A DNA stretch of 64,000 nucleotides. It comes from Lunularia cruciata. Lineage: Eukaryota > Streptophyta > Marchantiopsida > Lunulariales > Lunulariaceae. The notes beneath the pieces were generated by a model. That model made no database searches. It was not told the DNA's origin and worked only from the letters and a program-made list of their open reading frames with translations. The DNA lies in the NCBI GenBank assembly GCA_948567375.1, contig OX419760.1, forward strand, positions 59,020,911-59,084,910. The letters are read 5' to 3'. Positions 24,126 through 34,792 of the stretch are shown here, one piece after another. The stretch's first letter is position 1, and every line of letters begins with the position of its first letter. A program made the translations under genes and the position numbers.

Positions 24126-25109
24126 GGAAATCTTTTCCCTCTTGGTTGGATGATAATTCTATCTTAGTGAAAGAGGTCTCCTGCCTTGGAGGAGATCTTC
24201 CTTAGGTTGGGTTTCACTTGCTATCCCTCTCCTCTTGGTCCACTCCATCATCACTTGCTGATCCCAATTCCTTGTGAAAATTGGAATCGTTGTCATCTGA
24301 AGAGTCAACTACTTGGGGATTAGGCTTGTGCTTGTTCATGGTCTGAAGTGGCACCATGGTCATATTTCATTTGCTAGGGCTTGCCCCAAAGGTCTTGGAA
24401 ATTTTGACCCACTTCTCTATCTTGTGGCACTTCAATATTGCATCCTTGTACTTTTGGACTTCCATAGTGTATTTTGCTTATGCTTGGTGATACCCCAATA
24501 TATAGTAGTGTATTAGGAATAGCTTCTTCTCTTTGTTCTTCAACAGCCTCATCTTGATTTAAAAATGTAAGATGAACAAGTAGATGTAGGTGGTTCTTCA
24601 ACTCATCTACAATTGCTCTATCAACTCTTGCTTGTTGTTTTATTTTGTTGATAAAAAATCTTGTTCCAATCCACCAGTTTTCCCTTGTATAATAGTTGGA
24701 AGAAGGTGACCTGACCATCGTTGATATAGTAAACCTAGTCAACTTGAATAACTTGATAATTGATGTCATTGTGGTGTGCCTTATGGGACCATTATACCCA
24801 TTCACCTTCCCATCATTTCTCCTCTTCTTGTAATTAAACAAGGCTTCAAACTTCCTTGCCAATTCTATTGCTTGGGGCCACTCTTGGTCAAGGAACATTG
24901 CTCTAAGGGTAGAAATAGCAGTCTTTAAATATTTTGCTAATGCTATTTTGTTTAGGCAAACATGTTGCCTTGCAAGTTTGTGAAATTTGGGTTCTTCTTC
25001 TCTTAGATTTCATGTACTGAAATACCAAATCCACAATAGGAATTGCAACCAATTGGTATTGATGTGCTTTGCATAACAATAAAGTACCCATTTCTTAACT
25101 CTAAGAGAT
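24126..25109 (-). other. Unrecognised old sequence left of A-II
   Basis: Minus-strand open stretches of 174 and 62 codons are present (about 24374-24898 and 24903-25091), with charged segments such as WPQAIELARKFEALFNYKKRR. I do not recognise a family. The same locus continues right of A-II at 35020, because A-II inserted here (AGAT duplicated at 25106-25109 and 35020-35023). It may be a remnant of another retroelement Gag or of a host gene. Confidence 0.4.
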
Positions 25110-25216
25110 TGTCGTGCGTATATACATCGCTACACAACATACATCGCTGTCAACATCATACACTATAAAAGCACAACTCACACATAAGTCATACATAGAC
25201 TCTAAAGTGCCACAAT
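25110..25216 (-). repeat. Block B2, 3' terminus of A-II
   Basis: This 107-bp block reads TGTCGTGCG on the plus strand at its outer edge. It looks identical to B1 (25667-25773). It holds the true end of the element, as shown by the adjacent AGAT duplication. Confidence 0.93.
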
Positions 25217-25664
25217 AATCAGATTGCTTAACATTCTCAACTCAACTCAACTCAGATCAGTACTTGATCTGTCACTCTATAAACTGCCAACAACTGGGCA
25301 CTGATTATAGTCAAGCCACACCCACTCAAGCATAGAGAATCCAAGTGACGCTCGCCGGCCTCTGTCCACCATAGCCAGGAACTCGAAGGCTCAACATCAG
25401 AGAAGTGAGCTCTCTGGAGCTCACTTCGAAACTATACCCCCTGGACTCGAGCTAGCCCTGAAACCCTAACGGTCCCGCTGACGGCACACCCGACGGTGCA
25501 AACGGTGCAAAGTGATGGTGGGCCCCACCGTGAAGTCAGTACCCCAAACACGAAATCTAACCATCATAAAGTAGTCCCTGAGAAACTGCTAGAATAACTC
25601 TAACTACCATCACTGGAACTCCAGTGTCCGAGCATCTAGATGCGGAACTACAAATGGCATGACA
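25217..25664 (-). repeat. Block A2 of A-II
   Basis: This copy of the 5' terminal block lies between the two B blocks. It ends GGCATGACA on the plus strand, then GC, then B1. It aligns with 34571-35019 over the whole length, with scattered transitions. Confidence 0.93.
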
Positions 25665-25666
25665 GC

Positions 25667-25773
25667 TGTCGTGCGTATATACATCGCTACACAACATACA
25701 TCGCTGTCAACATCATACACTATAAAAGCACAACTCACACATAAGTCATACATAGACTCTAAAGTGCCACAAT
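25667..25773 (-). repeat. Block B1 of A-II
   Basis: This is the inner copy of the 107-bp block, directly after the polypurine tract. The B1-GC-A2 junction reads GACAGCTGTC, a perfect 10-bp palindrome made by joining the two element termini. Confidence 0.93.
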
Positions 25774-25791
25774 CGCCCCCCTAGCTGGCGG
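25774..25791 (-). other. Polypurine tract of A-II
   Basis: In element sense CCGCCAGCTAGGGGGGCG stands directly before B1. The G-run immediately upstream of the 3' repeat is the usual plus-strand primer of LTR elements. Its position shows that the region copied as U3 begins with block B and not with block A. Confidence 0.75.
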
Positions 25792-25940
25792 TTAGGTCCC
25801 TCTAACTCCAGATAGCCATCTACTCTAAGTATATGGTATACCCTCTAATGGGCAAAGATCAGGAGGCCGGGTGCTATGGAGCCCCATCGTTAGTCGCCTG
25901 TCTGCAATCTATACCATATAAAGAATGAACTAGCTATAGG

Positions 25941-26085
25941 TCAAATACATCTAGGACATAACCACTGTCCCTGAGGAACCACCATGAGGGGAGGAGTCAT
26001 ACATGCCATATGCCATCCTCTCGAACAGCTATCACACACTAACATAGTAGCAGCTCCACCAGAAGAGCCACATAACATACACCTC
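25941..26085 (-). CDS. PHD finger at the integrase C-terminus of A-II
   Basis: A complete C4HC3 pattern: CMLC, CDSC, then WHMAC with the conserved Trp-His, and a closing CPRC after GQWL. The spacing is that of PHD zinc fingers, which bind histone H3 tails in a methylation-dependent way. It is fused to the integrase where chromoviruses carry a chromodomain, so by analogy it could guide integration to chromatin with a given mark. It lies in a fossil element. Confidence 0.9.
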
Positions 26086-26099
26086 AAGCCTGCACGTAC

Positions 26100-27490
26100 A
26101 AGTGCCAAGCTTGGGTCCATAGTACCATCAATGTTTGGAAGGTGGCATGGCGCACAATTGCGCACATGATCCTTCCAAACAACACCATCACGTCCTTCTA
26201 ACACAAGGACTCCAGATGGCAAAACCTCGCGCACTCTCAAGATAGTGCGGCCTGTAGAAACATCAAGTGTCGTCGGTGCTGTCTGCTGTAGATATACATA
26301 GTCGCCTGGATGAAAACGACGGATCGATGGTCTATAACCTCCTCCTCGAATGGTAGCATAGCGTAAAGTATCTCTATGCTGAGCAATCGCCAAGTTCTCA
26401 AAGGCCATCGGCATCACTCTCCGAAAGATCTCTGCCCGTTGAGAACATGCGCTCATCCATACATCGGGGTCATCCAAGTCCAAAACTACAGTAGCATCTC
26501 GACAAATGGCTGCAGGTAAATCTGGATCTCGTCCATAGAGTAGAAAGTATGGAGAGAAGGATGCTAAGGAGGCTTGCCGGCTGAACCAATAGCCCATGGC
26601 CAACCAAGGTAACTGGAGATCCCAATCTCCCAAGTGGCCTCTCTGCAAACCATACTTTTGCAATCCTCTCTTCACCGTCTGAACCACTCTCTCTGCTAAG
26701 CCATTTGCCTCAGGGTGATCTCGGGATGTAGTACGATGATCAATCAAAGCCTTGTCACACAAGACCTGAAACTCTCCCAAGAACTCTGTACCCTGATCAG
26801 TCAAAACCTCAGCTGGTGCACCAAAATGACTAAGACCTCGATCCAGGAACGAGTAAGCTGTCCCTTCACTAGACTTGTCAGGAAGTGCCACCAACTCAAT
26901 CTACTTGGAGAAGTGCTCCACCATCACCAAAACATACCGATGATGTCTCACAGTCAGCGGTAAAGGTCCGGCAAAGTCCAAACTCCAACGGTAACCCAAT
27001 CCCATGATAGGTAATGGGTGTAACTGTGGCGTAGGAGCATTGAATGATGCTCTAACTCGGTCACAAACCACACATCTGGCAACAAACTGCTGTACCTCGG
27101 TCTGCATACCGCGCCACCAATAATGACTCTGGAGTAAGCTATATGTACGCTTTACTCCAAAATGTCCTAGCTCCTCATGAGCATGACGGACCAACTGTGG
27201 TCTCTGTGATGGAAGTGGTACTACTCGCACTCTACCATCCTCCCATACACGCAAAAGGTATCTACCCTCCAATCTGAACCGTCTGGCTCGCTGAAGAACA
27301 CGGTCTCTCTCCTTGGCCCCAACTGTGCCACCCACAACACCAGTGCGAAGATAGTCCATCACTAAGACATCATCATGAATGTCTCGCTGAACTGTACCAA
27401 TATCTTCACTCTCTGGATCTGTGACCTCAATAACTCCTCCTGTATGCGCTGAGAGAGATACCACCAATGTCTCAAGGCTGATGCATGCCA
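26100..27490 (-). CDS. DDE integrase region of A-II
   Basis: The zinc-binding N-terminus has H..H..C..C (HAHEELGHFGVKRTY ... CVVCDRVR). The core has DFAGPLPLTV, LTDQGTEFLGEF and HPEANGLAERVV with the D,D,E triad, and LPWLAMGY and SFSPYFLLYGRDP typical of Gypsy integrases. The C-terminal part has FHPGDYVYLQQ before the PHD finger. The enzyme class joins cDNA ends to target DNA with a short staggered cut, in line with the 4-bp duplication. The element is a fossil. Confidence 0.9.
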
Positions 27491-27499
27491 ACCTGGCAC

Positions 27500-28800
27500 C
27501 ATCTCCTCATCTGTCTCACCATGCCAACGTGCTCCGGTCTGATCCTGCTGGCTGGGACATGGGTTTCTACTCAACCCATCTGCATCACGGTTCACCACTC
27601 TAGGTCTGTGAACAACCGTGAAATCATACTCCTGTAAAATCAGAGCCCATCGTGCAAGCTTCCCTGAAAGCTTGTCGGACTCCATCAACCACTTCAGCGG
27701 CTGATGATCAGTGATGAGAGTGAAGGGGTTACCAAATAGGTACCATCGGAAATGTGCTACTGCCCAAACTGCTGCCAAGCACTCTCCCTCATATGAACTA
27801 TACTTTGCTTCCGCTGAATTGTTGGAGCGACTAGCATAGGCCACCACAAACTCCTTCTCCTCATCATCATGTTGGGTGAGCACTGCTCCAAGCCCCAACA
27901 TACTCCAATTAGTGTGAACCTGAAATGGTCGTCCCCTGATCGGTCTCCTCAAAATAGGAGCAGATGTCAACCTCTCCTTGAGCTCTACAAAAGCTCTCTC
28001 CTGCTCATCTCCCCAACACCACTCTTGTGTAAGCTTGGTCAGCTTCGTCAAGGCCTTGGCAATGGCACTAAATCCTCTAACATAGCGGCGATAGAAGTTC
28101 GCCAACCCAAGGAATGCTCGCACTCTGCTCACATCCGTAGGCCAAGGAATACGTGCAATAGCCTCCACCTTGGTCTGTTGAACACCAAGTCCTCCGGGGT
28201 AGATAGTGTGACCCAAATACTCAACCTGCTCATGGAAGAACCTACACTTCCCAGGATGTAATTTGAGTCCATGAGATCTCAACCTCTCAAACACCTCCAA
28301 CAACTGTCTCTCATGCTCCTCCACAGTAGTGCTATACACCAAAATGTCATCAATATAGCACCGAGCAAAATCCAGTCCAGCTAGGATCCTATCCATGACC
28401 CTCTGGAACTCAGCAGGAGCATTCTTCAACCCAAATGGTAAGAATCTCCACTGATATAACACATCCTTGCCGTGAGGATCAATAGCCCAAAATGCTGTCT
28501 TGGACTTATCTTCCTCCCTGATCGGCAACTGATGATATCCCGCTCGAAGATCCAAAGTACTGAAGACCTTTGCATGCCCAATCGCATCAAAAATCTCCTC
28601 CGGTGTGGGCATGGCATACCGATCAGCCCTGGTCTGTCGGTTGATAGGACGGTAATCTCCACACATCCGCCTATCTGTATAGTTGCCATGCATATCCTTC
28701 TTGGCTGGCATCACTGTCGCTGATGCATACTCTCCATGTGAAATCTCCACCAAACCAGCCTCAAAAAGGTCACTACTCCGGCTCTGAATCAATGTCCTCT
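27500..28800 (-). CDS. Reverse transcriptase-RNase H of A-II
   Basis: RT motifs in order are CGDYRPIN, FSTLDLRAGYHQLPI, FLPFGLKNAPAEFQ and YIDDILVYS (catalytic DD). Then come LGHTIYPGGL, FLGLANFYRRY and RNase H (VLTQHDDEEKEFVVAYASRS, the catalytic E in EGECLAAVWA, the catalytic D in LITDHQPLKWL). It is a standard Ty3/Gypsy order. The frame is open for about 480 codons. The sequence differs clearly from families B, C and D in this window, so A is a separate Gypsy lineage. Confidence 0.93.
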
Positions 28801-29399
28801 CCATCTCACTATATCAATAAGGATGTCGGAAAACAGGTGTGTCGCTAGTCAGCTCAATCCGTATACCAGGTCCCTTCAGAGCACCCAAATCCTTCATACT
28901 GAAGGCAAAACAACTCGTGTGACTCCTCAAGAACCTCCAAACCCTCCGTCTTTCCTCTCCAGTAAGCTTGGGTCCAAGATCTGGCTCCCAAGTATCCTCT
29001 GTAACTATAGTAGGAGTGGAAGACGTACTGACTGGCTGCTACATTGGGCCCTTGGGAGCAATGGTGTCATGCTCCCGACCACTAGAGGTCCCAACCTCTG
29101 TGTGAAAAACTCCCTCCACTCTGGCTGCAAGCTCCATACGTCCTCTGGCTGCATCCCATGTGGACCAAGGGTGTAATCCAAGTAGCCCACGCTCACCTGG
29201 ATAGACTCCAAGTAGACCACTCTCCCTAGTAGCTACTGGATGTGTCCCAAGAATACCATGTCCACTCGGTCCATCGCCCCCAGCATGTGCCTGAATTGTC
29301 TCGATAGGCACAGGGCTCACAAGTGTCCGAGTGGTGATGCCTATCAAGCGCATCCTACGCTGCTCTGCCAAACCAAGGCTCACAATCCAGGTCAAACAG

Positions 29400-30350
29400 T
29401 TCAGGTCCATAGCCTAACCTAACACCTGACGCCTGGATGCCTCTGACACTACTGGAACAGCGGTAATACCGGTGCGAAAACCCATCGCCCGCTCTCTCTC
29501 ATCAGCATTGGGCTCCACCAACTGCTGTAACTATGAGCCCCAAACAAGTCCAGGTCCTCCCTCTCGAAAAGCATGAGAGCCTGGGAAACTCATGAGTGTG
29601 GGAAATGTAGCTCTAGGCTGTCCAACTAGGTTCACCACTGCCATAGGTGACCTATCAGCCACTACCACTGTCTGAGACTGATGTCTAGCATCCAAGATAT
29701 CATCAACAAGAATGTGGTCTAGTCGCTGAATCCCATCATAACTACGCTGTAGAACCTCTCTGGGTAAGAGGTTCGTCCACCAAAGACGAAGACGATGAGC
29801 CCGTGATCCCACTCTGGCTGCATCTAACAATACAGCAGGTCCCATCCAAGAATGGACCTGATGTGTACTCGCCACCACTCTAGTGCGAGAATCACCCATC
29901 AATGGAACGTTCTCCAAAAGGTAAGCTGGAGAAACAGACTGATGAACCTGGAGATGTCGTAGTATCCGTAACATCTCCCAAAACACACCAGAACGAGGAT
30001 CCTGAAGACCCAAACCGCGGCCTGCACGTGTATGTCCCTGACATGGCCATCCAGAAATCACCAAGTGAATAGGCCCATGTCTCTCTAGGTCATGCGCCCC
30101 CAATAAGGAAATGTCTCCTGGTAAGACCTTCTGGTAACCTCTGACTGCTGACATCGGTAATAACTCCGGATACCGATAGGCCAAGTGTGCCACATGATGT
30201 AGAGAGACTCGCCTAGCAGTCTCATCTCTCTCTACATACAAGTACCTCTGTACTCGGATACCCGCCTGTAACACCGCAACTAGTCCGGTGCTGATCCCAC
30301 CAAACAACTCTAATAGACATATCCCCTCTACTGGATACTGCCAAGCAATG
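29400..30350 (-). CDS. DNMT3-like cytosine-5 DNA methyltransferase domain in A-II
   Basis: This is a cytosine-5 methyltransferase that would transfer methyl groups from AdoMet to DNA. Motifs in order are I (LLELFGGISTGL, AdoMet binding), then the acidic VERD, IV (SGWPCQGHT, catalytic Cys), VI (AYLLENV), VIII (LLDAARVGSRAHRLRLWWTNL) and, near the end, IX/X-like ERERAMGF and RRQVLGQ. The I-to-X order and the 'GI.TGL...LGI.V.RY' and 'AHR.R..W.NL' words fit DNMT3 rather than DRM (permuted order) or DNMT1. The PCQ triplet is more like DNMT1/Dcm than the PCN of DNMT3. It sits between retropepsin and RT. The element is a fossil, but the motifs are strikingly well kept. Confidence 0.9.
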
Positions 30351-30699
30351 AGTGTGGTATCTAGAGGTGTCAAAGCAATCGCCTCTGGAGGCTCATCCTC
30401 ACATTCATCCCCTGATGGTACGAAGGCTCCACTCCAAGCCTGCTGCACCAACTGATCTGCATGCTGCTGCAATGCCTCCTCTGAACTCCACAATGGAACA
30501 TCCAAGGTGGATGGAACAATCCCACTCGTACTCCATAGCCGAGTGATCTCCTCTGGTACTGGAGTATCCTCTGCATGGGCGTTCCCCTCCAACAAGTCAC
30601 CAGGCCAAGTGACTGCACCGCTGAAAGCCAAAACTGATGCTACCATGGTCCCAGACTGTAGTGAGCCAAGACTGCCACTACTAAAGCGTACTGGTAGGC

Positions 30700-31130
30700 G
30701 ACATACCCGTCCCTCACCAGACTGCCAACCAGGTCTATAAGAGGCTGTCTCCTTCCAATAGTCAATACTGAAACCCATAGGGTATAACACTGCTCCCCCA
30801 ACTAGCACATCATATGACTCAGCTATCGTCGCAATAGCCTGAGCTCGCACCACTGAGCTATCAGTCGGATGACCAGGCTGAACCTGGACAACAAGCTCCC
30901 CACGTGTGATGTACTGTTTCGAACCACCACCTAGAGATGTCTGGATCTGAAATGGACACCTCTCCACATTGGTCTTCCGTAACTCCAGACCAACAACTGC
31001 AGCCTTCCCCAACATAAGGGGCTGCGTACCAGAGTCTAACAAGACTCTCTGTGGTGTATAGACCTTCCCTGAAGGTCCCACCAAACAAAAGATCCCCCTC
31101 TGGTTATCCAATAGGACAACACCAGGTGTA
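30700..31130 (-). CDS. Retropepsin of A-II
   Basis: VLLDSGTQPLML carries the D-S-G active-site signature of retroviral aspartic proteases. YDVLVGGAVLYPMG is the later conserved strand (compare YDVLLG in other Gypsy proteases). The protease would cut the polyprotein. It lies just before the methyltransferase, with a linker of about 120 residues rich in Ser, Glu and Asp between them. Confidence 0.85.
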
Positions 31131-31939
31131 AACCGCGCTCTCTCAAAGGCCGGTCTAGCTAGCAACTCCTCCAGTCTAGCCGCTGCTGCCTGCCATAAAC
31201 CACTGGTCGCTGAACGGATCCCATGCTCCTCAACCAAGTCAGCTCCACTACCAACCACCTCTGCTCTAGTAGTAGGAACTGCACCATCCCTACTCTCACA
31301 CAACGTGGCAGCCAACCGGAACACTGGGGCTGGGTCAACTCCCAATGTAAACATGTCACTGGCTGAAAATAAAGGATGCCGCATAATCAGCTGAGCCGCC
31401 CCCAACATCATGCTAGACTCAGTCTGTGTAGTAGCAGGTGGCTGACTAGCAGGTACTCCATCACCACCTACCACACCTGCACTGGGACGTCTAGGAACCA
31501 TGGATGTCGTCTGCAATGCCTCAGATAGCGTGAAAGACTGGGGAAGTCTGACCTGTCTCCCAACCTCTCCTCTCTGTGGGTCCAACTCCACTGATGCTCC
31601 TCTAGGCTCTGGAGCACGTACTACACTCCTAGTCACTGCTGTAGATGCATCCACCTGTGCTGCTCCGCACATGAAGTCCAAAGCATCTCTATCACCAGCA
31701 TATGAGGTGGAAGCCTCAGCACCCGAATCTGATCTCCTCTGAGCAATAGCCATACTAGCCAATCTCTGCTCCAACTGCTCAATCCGAGTAGCCATAGCTG
31801 TGTCAGAAGTAAGGGCAGGTACTGCACCCCTACTAGGTATAGATCCTCTACCACCACCTCTACCACCTCGTCCTCCATGAACTGGAGCTCCTCTACTACC
31901 TGCCATAGCAGCCCTACCACTCCGTAACTCCGGGTGTAG

Positions 31940-32100
31940 GTCAAAACACCGGTCACTAGTATGACCAAATCTATGGCAATGCTCACACTGCCTCTGTGCT
32001 GGCTGTGATGCACCAGAGGTATCAGGTCCGCTGCCCTGAGTACACTCTCTCCTATGGTGAGGTCCACCACAAGTCCAACAAGCAACACCACCACTCACTG
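31940..32100 (-). CDS. Two CCHC zinc knuckles of A-II
   Basis: CWTCGGPHHRREC and CEHCHRFGHTSDRC, spaced by about 18 residues. The second has the exact C-x2-C-x4-H-x4-C pattern of the Gag nucleocapsid. A Gly/Arg-rich stretch (GGRGGRGGGRG) follows. The knuckles would bind the element RNA. Confidence 0.88.
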
Positions 32101-32189
32101 GCTGTTGCTGACCCGAAAATGAGGGTAAGGGTCTAACTCCACTAGGCCCTCCACTCGCTCCATAGGATCTGGGCTGTCCACCCTGTCCT

Positions 32190-33300
32190 CAAAAACCAAC
32201 TGGGCGTGGTGCACTCTGCTGCACTCTAGAAGAAGTCACAACCGTGGATGAGGTCTCTCTACCAAATCCAGCTGTCACCACTCTCTCCTCCACCATGTTG
32301 AGCTCAATACGCTCAGCCAAACCAAAGACTACTGCCAAAGTGGGCGAAGTAGCCTGCAACAACGTAGCATCACGAACTCTACGTCGCAACTCCCTGTCCA
32401 GTATCCCATACCAAAACTGGACTGCCTGGGCCTCAATAACTCCTTGAGTGAAACTGATCAGCCGCCTCATGCGAGTATATGCCTCGCGTAGGCTCTCTCC
32501 AGCCTTCCGCTGGAACTCCTGCAAGCTCCTCAGCTTGTCAGTCCGCACTCCCTAGTAGTTTTGCCTCAAACATAGGAAGAACTCCACCATGGGGTTAAAC
32601 CCCGGTACCACACCACCTCCTGCAGCGGTACCTCCACTCGTAGTAGCACTATCTCCAGCTAGTGTACCTCCACTAGCTCCACCAACACTACTCGAGCTAG
32701 AACTCGTAGGTACAACCGACCTACTCTTGGCCACCGAACCTGAAGTGATGGAGACATAGTGTGGAGACCAATACTGTCTCCATAACTCAATCTCCTCCAA
32801 ATGAGCTCTCCTGAACTCATGGTAGTCGTCCATCGGTGGACCCTCCAAGTGCTGAAACAACCCCTTCCATGCCATGAAGGGTGTGAACAAAGTCGGGTTT
32901 TGCATCTGCTGCAGATCACACCAACTATCGAACTCCTGGATGAAATCATCCAACTCAATAGTACCCACTGTACCAGAGTAACGCCTAGGGCCTTTGGAGG
33001 CCCCATAAATCTCGTCCATGTCCCACAACAATGGTGCGGACACACCAAGTGCACTCTCAACTGAATCAGCTCCTGTGTCAAACTCCAACTCAGAGTCAAT
33101 CTCCTCCCTCATTGAGACCTGAGATACAGGCTGATACCGAGCACCACTCCGAGTAAACCCACTACGTACTGCAGGGCTAACTCCTCTGGAATCTCCAAAG
33201 AACTCCGTCGTGACCACATAACTGCAACAGCAAACCCGAACCACCAACTGCAACCGCAAGTCGCAACTGCAAGTGCCCCACCAAGTGCCAACACCAACTA
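32190..33300 (-). CDS. Gag capsid region of A-II
   Basis: The C-terminal part contains FQRKAGESLREAYTRMRRLI and LAERIELN, resembling the helical retrotransposon Gag core. The N-terminal part has acidic and Ser-rich segments and LDDFIQEFDSWCDLQ, then AWKGLFQHLEGP. I recognise it by position and by Gag-like patterns, and the family fit is weaker than for pol. It is interrupted. Confidence 0.7.
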
Positions 33301-34556
33301 GACACCACCCACTAATGTAACTCTAACCGAGATAACTACACTACGGGAAGGGCAACCTGTAACCTGCCATCATAACACGCACTTTCACGGTCTGCAGGTC
33401 ATCACTTCCTGCCTCACCGGAGAGAAACAAAGGTAGTCTGACTGGTCATCACTCCAGCCTCACCACCGAGAGCACACCAGAGCACCAATGCTCAAAAGTC
33501 AAGGCACCTCACACAAACGTGGTGCACAAACAGGAAGCAGAGAATGGGGGGGATCCAATCACAAGAAATCTAAACGAAAACCCTCCATCTCATAACACAA
33601 CACGGGACTGACTCTGCCACCATTTGGCATTTGACATAAGAGTAGTTCGTATCTAAGTCCTAAGCTACCAGGATCACAAAGAATGGGATCAAACTGCCTC
33701 TCCTAGCCAAAGTTACATGTGTATAGATAACAGTGGCACAGTCACTATGACAACAAGTGAGGGTGGACCAGTTGGCTAGGGCACCAGTCTAGGAACAAGA
33801 GATCTAGGGGTCAAACCCTGTTGCGCACAATCTAGCAAGAAAGGCAGATTTTGCCAACCAATGACCAAGATCTACACTAAACTAGCTAGCCTCACGCCAA
33901 CAAGCTGGCTTGCTGGCCCTTCTGGCCCTTCTAGGCCTTCGTAGCCTCTCATAGCCCACAGCCCTATGCCTCGAAGCCTCGAAACGCCGAAATTCAGCCA
34001 AATGAGGCCTTTCTTGTTGCCACTTCTAACCTCCTCCAAAATTGGCGAAACTTCTCCAAATCTGCGAAACTCCTCCAAACTAGCGAAACTTCTCCAAATC
34101 TGGCCAAACAGCGAAACTCCTCCAATTCTGGCCCAAAATCTGACGTAAATCTGACGTAAAATCTGACGTAAACCCTAAAGATGGATGTCCGCCAAATCCC
34201 CCACTAACTTTCCACTCGAGCCAAATTGACAAAACGGGTTTTTCCAAATCACAATTTCATGAGAAGAGCTTTCCAATTCCACCTTCAATTTCACTTTCTG
34301 AGCCCAACTCGCAGCAAATTGGTCTTGCCTTCACCTCCTGAGCTCAAAATCACAACACTGCTCGAAAATTGCTCCTTCTTTGCTCGAAATTTGGCCAGCG
34401 CTTCCGCACACCGTCCGCCTAACTGCCAAATTTGCATCAACTACACGAGCTTCTGCACACTAGGGAAACATAGAACCTGAATCGAGCTACCACGATCCAC
34501 CGAGCTTGGAGATACCACCAACACTCAACGTTCCTGCACCCAATTTCCCCCTGACT
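33300..34556 (-). other. Long 5' leader of A-II
   Basis: About 1.3 kb lies between block A1 and Gag with no supported coding region. It holds short direct repeats (ATCTGACGTA, about 34138-34175) and a cluster of GCGAAACTYCTCCAA units at about 34045-34115. Long leaders are common in plant Gypsy elements. A-I has a matching leader at 11444-12246. Confidence 0.7.
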
Positions 34557-34792
34557 TCACTTCTCTGATGTAATCAGATTGCTTAACATTCTCAACTCAA
34601 CTCAACTCAGATCAGTACTTGATCTGTCACTCTATAAACTGCCAACAACTAGACACTGATTACAGTCAAGCCACACCCACTCAAGCATAGAGAATCCAGG
34701 TGACGCTCGCCGGCCTCTGTCCACCATAGCCAAGAATTCGAAGGCTCAACATCAGAGAAGTGAGCTCTCTGGAGCTCACTTCGAAACTATAC
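34557..34792 (-). promoter_or_regulatory. TATA motif, predicted start and self-primer site of A-II
   Basis: In element sense, TATAG (34791-34787) lies 27 bp upstream of CTCACTTCTCTGATGT (34764-34749). The reverse complement of 15 of those bases occupies 34571-34557, directly after block A1. The same arrangement is found in A-I. The complementarity is seen directly; the start site and the self-priming role are inferred from the Tf1 model. Confidence 0.6.

Noticed and set aside
29400-30350. A host DNMT3 gene
   Set aside because: The domain is flanked on both sides by retropepsin and RT of the same element, and the same arrangement recurs in A-I, so it is part of the transposon.
32801-33064. 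Plus-strand coding frames over A-II
   Set aside because: They are shadows of the minus-strand Gag frame and show no family motifs.
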